Below are positions 7,801 through 8,913 of a DNA stretch of 8,913 nt, in pieces (within the stretch, counting starts at the first letter, position 1; each line of letters begins with the position of its first letter). The translations under genes were made by a program, and so were the position numbers. The stretch spans positions 1 to 8,913 of the forward strand of contig JAKAIH010000081.1 of assembly GCA_021825225.1 (NCBI GenBank), given 5' to 3'. A model generated the notes under the pieces. It saw only the letters and a program-made list of their open reading frames with translations. It was not told where the DNA came from and did not search any database. Source of the stretch: Pseudomonadota bacterium. Its GTDB lineage: Bacteria; Pseudomonadota; Gammaproteobacteria; Burkholderiales; SG8-39.

Positions 7801-8004
7801 GTGCGGCCGAAGATGATGACTGTGGTCGCGATCATGGCCGGCCTGCTGCCCATCATGTGGGGAACCGGCACGGGCTCCGAAGTTATGCGCCGCATTGCGG
7901 CGCCGATGGTGGGCGGAATGATTTCCTCGACCATCCTCACGCTGATCGTGATTCCGGCGATCTACGGGCTGGTGAAGGAATTCGCGCTGCGCCGGCAGCC
8001 GTAA
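4885..8004 (+). CDS. cusA: Heavy-metal RND efflux pump, Cu(I)/Ag(I) type (CusA)
   Basis: This 1039-residue inner-membrane proton/metal antiporter is the engine of the complex; E. coli CusA has 1047. AGGGA lies 7 nt before the ATG, within the end of cusB. The family layout is complete: TM1 at about 10-30, a large periplasmic porter loop, TM2-6 at about 335-500, TM7 at about 520-540, a second porter loop to about 860, and TM8-12 to about 1030. The fourth-helix motif GAMVDAAIVMIENAHK (D402, with M388, M400 and M407) is the signature of the monovalent copper/silver class. The E. coli methionine ladder is kept: M475 (SMAGAALL) matches E. coli M486, and M562 (LLYMP), M612 (PLEMFE) and M661 (RIDML) match M573, M623 and M672, all with a constant offset of 11. 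The shorter loop after TM4 explains that offset. Substrate is thus Cu(I)/Ag(I) with good confidence. The stop codon lies inside the T-tract of the opposing terminator. Confidence 0.97.
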   Translation: MLGRIIEWSVKNVFLVLLATLFVIAAGVYAVLRTPLDAIPDLSDVQVIIYTDYPGQAPQVVEDQITYPLSTAMLAVPKAKVVRGLSMFGASFIYVIFEDGTDIYWARTRVLEYLNFASGRMPQGVTPTLGPDATGVGWVYEYAVLAAKRSLAELRTIQDWFVRYQLTKAQGVAEVASVGGFVQTYQVTVDPRKLQAYGVPLMKVVDVIRSSNRDVGGRAIEMAETEFVVRGRGYLRGVSDIENLVVKADKGTPVLIRDIGRVELVPDERRGLTELNGEGEVVAGIAVARYGQNALDVIGNIKAKIAEISSGLPQGVSLVPVYDRSDLIYRAIDNLKHTLLEESAIVALVCVLFLMHARSALVAIVMLPVGVLIAMIAMHLMGLNSNIMSLGGIAIAIGAMVDAAIVMIENAHKHLERAPPGASRLQIMIDACREVGPALFFSLLIITVSFLPVFTLESQEGRMFTPLAYTKTFSMAGAALLSVTLVPVLMFLFIRGKIMPEKKNPINRFLIWIYRPVIAWVMRWKKLTVTLAIIALGASAYPAMQLGSEFMPVLNEGTLLYMPATLPSLSVTKSAELLQTQDKILKRFPEVESVFGKAGRAATATDPAPLEMFETVINLKPESQWRPGMTIDKLIDEMDKAVQIPGVSNAWTMPIKARIDMLATGIRTPIGIKVFGKNLTEIEKLAKQIESVVKTVPGTTSAYAERVTGGYYVDIDPDRLALARYGLSVGELQDVIGVALGGETVTTTVEGLERFGVTVRYPRELRQNPQAIASQVLVPVMGGAMVPLGQLARVSLQQAPPAIRTENALLTAYIFVDIRDRDIGGYVSDAQKAVREQVKFPPGYYASWSGQFEYMERAKAKLAVVVPLTLLIIFLLLYLNFRRLTETLIVMLSVPFALVGGVWLMWLLGYNLSVAVAVGFIALAGVAAETGVVMLIYLDHAWEAAKAQRAVEGGKPTLADLYGAIMEGAVERVRPKMMTVVAIMAGLLPIMWGTGTGSEVMRRIAAPMVGGMISSTILTLIVIPAIYGLVKEFALRRQP

Positions 8005-8032
8005 AAAAAGCCGCCGGGGAAACCCCGGCGGC
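8003..8032 (-). terminator. Rho-independent terminator of actP, overlapping the cusA stop
   Basis: A perfect 10-bp stem (GCCGCCGGGG with CCCCGGCGGC, 8010-8032) with a 3-nt loop is followed on the - strand by seven T (complement of 8003-8009). This is a textbook terminator for the - strand gene. On the + strand the hairpin lies just after cusA but is followed by CGGTGTTG, so it would stop cus transcripts weakly if at all. The T-tract shares two bases with the cusA TAA. Confidence 0.9.
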
Positions 8033-8059
8033 CGGTGTTGCTGCAAGACGCTGCGTGAC

Positions 8060-8913
8060 TCAGTGCGCGGCAGCGGCCTCCGCGCCGAGTCCGGTTTCGG
8101 AGCGGACCTTTTGCGCGTCGAACGCTGCCCGCTCCTTGTTCGCGCTTTCACTGCTGTCGGTGACCGACGCCACCCAGGCGACGATCAGGACTGCCGGCAG
8201 CACGAAGAAGGTCGGGAAGTCGTAGGGGAAGATGGCCGGGCCCATGTTGAGCACCTTGGTCCACACCGTCGGCCCGATGATCAGCAGGCCGATGGAGCCG
8301 AAGATGCCGGTATAGCCGCCCGCCACCGCCCCGCGCGTGGTCAGACCGCCCCAGAACACCGACATCACCAGGATGGGGAAGTTGGCGCAGGCCGCGATGG
8401 AGAAGGTCAGCGCGACGATGTAGGCGACGTTCTGTTTCTCGAACGCGATGCCGAGCAGCACGGCGATGATGCCCAGGCCGATCACGCACATCTTCGACAC
8501 CCACACTTCCTGTTTCTCCGTCGCCTTGCCCTTCATGATCACGTTCGCGTAGATGTCGTGCGACAGCGCGGAGGCGCCGGCCAGCGTCAGGCCCGACACC
8601 ACCGCGAGGATGGTGGCGAATGCGACCGCGGCGATGAAACCGAGGAAGAAGTCCCCGCCGATGGCGTGCGCCAGATACACCGCCGGCATGCTGCCGCCGC
8701 CCTTGAGGTCGAGGATGCTCTTCGTGACGTCGACCACATACTGCGGGTTGTTGGCGACCAGAACGATGGCGCCGAAGCCGATGATGAAGGTCAGGATGTA
8801 GAAATAGCCGATGAAGCAGGTGCCGTAGAGCACCGACTTGCGCGCCGCCTTGGCGTTGGTGACGGTGAAGAAGCGCATCAGGATGTGCGGCAGGCCGGCC
8901 GTGCCGAACATCA
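8060..8913 (-). CDS. actP: Cation/acetate symporter ActP, C-terminal part (cut by window edge)
   Basis: This is the 3' part (284 whole codons) of a sodium/solute-symporter-family permease that takes up acetate and similar short-chain acids with a cation. The residues [17 protein letters not shown] at the window edge and [14 protein letters not shown] just after are near-identical to E. coli ActP (549 residues) as I recall it, and the C-terminus aligns to its end ([13 protein letters not shown] against FRAQFIRSQTGFG). About six membrane segments are visible, for example [20 protein letters not shown] and [20 protein letters not shown]. The true start lies beyond position 8913; the edge methionine is internal. 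It is convergent with the copper operon and functionally unrelated as far as can be seen. In many bacteria a DUF485 gene precedes actP; that would be outside the window. Confidence 0.95.
   Translation of the reverse strand, partial: MFGTAGLPHILMRFFTVTNAKAARKSVLYGTCFIGYFYILTFIIGFGAIVLVANNPQYVVDVTKSILDLKGGGSMPAVYLAHAIGGDFFLGFIAAVAFATILAVVSGLTLAGASALSHDIYANVIMKGKATEKQEVWVSKMCVIGLGIIAVLLGIAFEKQNVAYIVALTFSIAACANFPILVMSVFWGGLTTRGAVAGGYTGIFGSIGLLIIGPTVWTKVLNMGPAIFPYDFPTFFVLPAVLIVAWVASVTDSSESANKERAAFDAQKVRSETGLGAEAAAAH

Noticed and set aside
5931..8225. 764-codon + frame inside and beyond cusA
   Set aside because: It is Arg/Gly/Ala-rich with no motif, is out of frame with cusA, and runs through the actP terminator into sequence antisense to actP.
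1..8913. CRISPR arrays, tRNA or rRNA genes, insertion sequences
   Set aside because: I saw no regularly spaced repeats, no tRNA-like sequence, and no transposase motifs or paired terminal inverted repeats.

Overview
The window carries a periplasmic and transenvelope copper(I)/silver(I) efflux operon on the + strand. It faces the 3' part of an acetate permease gene on the - strand. GC-rich codon use, the MFP-type CusB with YYRNPM motifs, and an ActP close to the E. coli protein suggest a proteobacterium, most likely a beta-proteobacterium. No rRNA or other taxonomic marker is present, so this is inference.

Layout. Positions 1-606 hold no intact gene. Within them, 355-450 encodes a recognisable scrap of the C-terminus of a different CusA/SilA-type RND pump, the remains of an older metal-resistance gene. 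At 607-628 there is a perfect 9-bp-arm palindrome of the kind bound by CopR/CusR-type response regulators, followed by a likely -10 at 659-664. Five genes follow in the same direction: a Met/His-rich periplasmic cupredoxin (750-1277), a small periplasmic CusF-like metallochaperone (1324-1674), the outer-membrane factor CusC (1769-3085), the membrane-fusion protein CusB (3108-4883) and the inner-membrane RND pump CusA (4885-8004). The gaps are 46, 94, 22 and 1 bp, as expected for one transcript. A strong hairpin at 8010-8032 has its T-tract on the - strand and so terminates actP (8060 to beyond the window end). Its T-tract overlaps the cusA stop codon.

How the parts work together. CusA, CusB and CusC would form the tripartite CusCBA channel that moves Cu(I)/Ag(I) from the periplasm or cytoplasm to the outside. 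The CusF-like protein delivers periplasmic metal to CusB/CusA. The cupredoxin probably sequesters or oxidises copper in the periplasm. The CusB here is enlarged: it has two tandem N-terminal metal-binding motifs and a complete C-terminal CusF domain. The operon therefore encodes two CusF modules, and they differ at the tryptophan that caps the metal site in E. coli CusF: it is present in the fused copy and replaced by Met in the free one. No regulator gene lies in the window; the palindrome implies a two-component system elsewhere.

Nothing here amounts to a wholly new system. The interesting points are the module arrangement, the altered CusF site, the decayed second pump and the regulatory palindrome.
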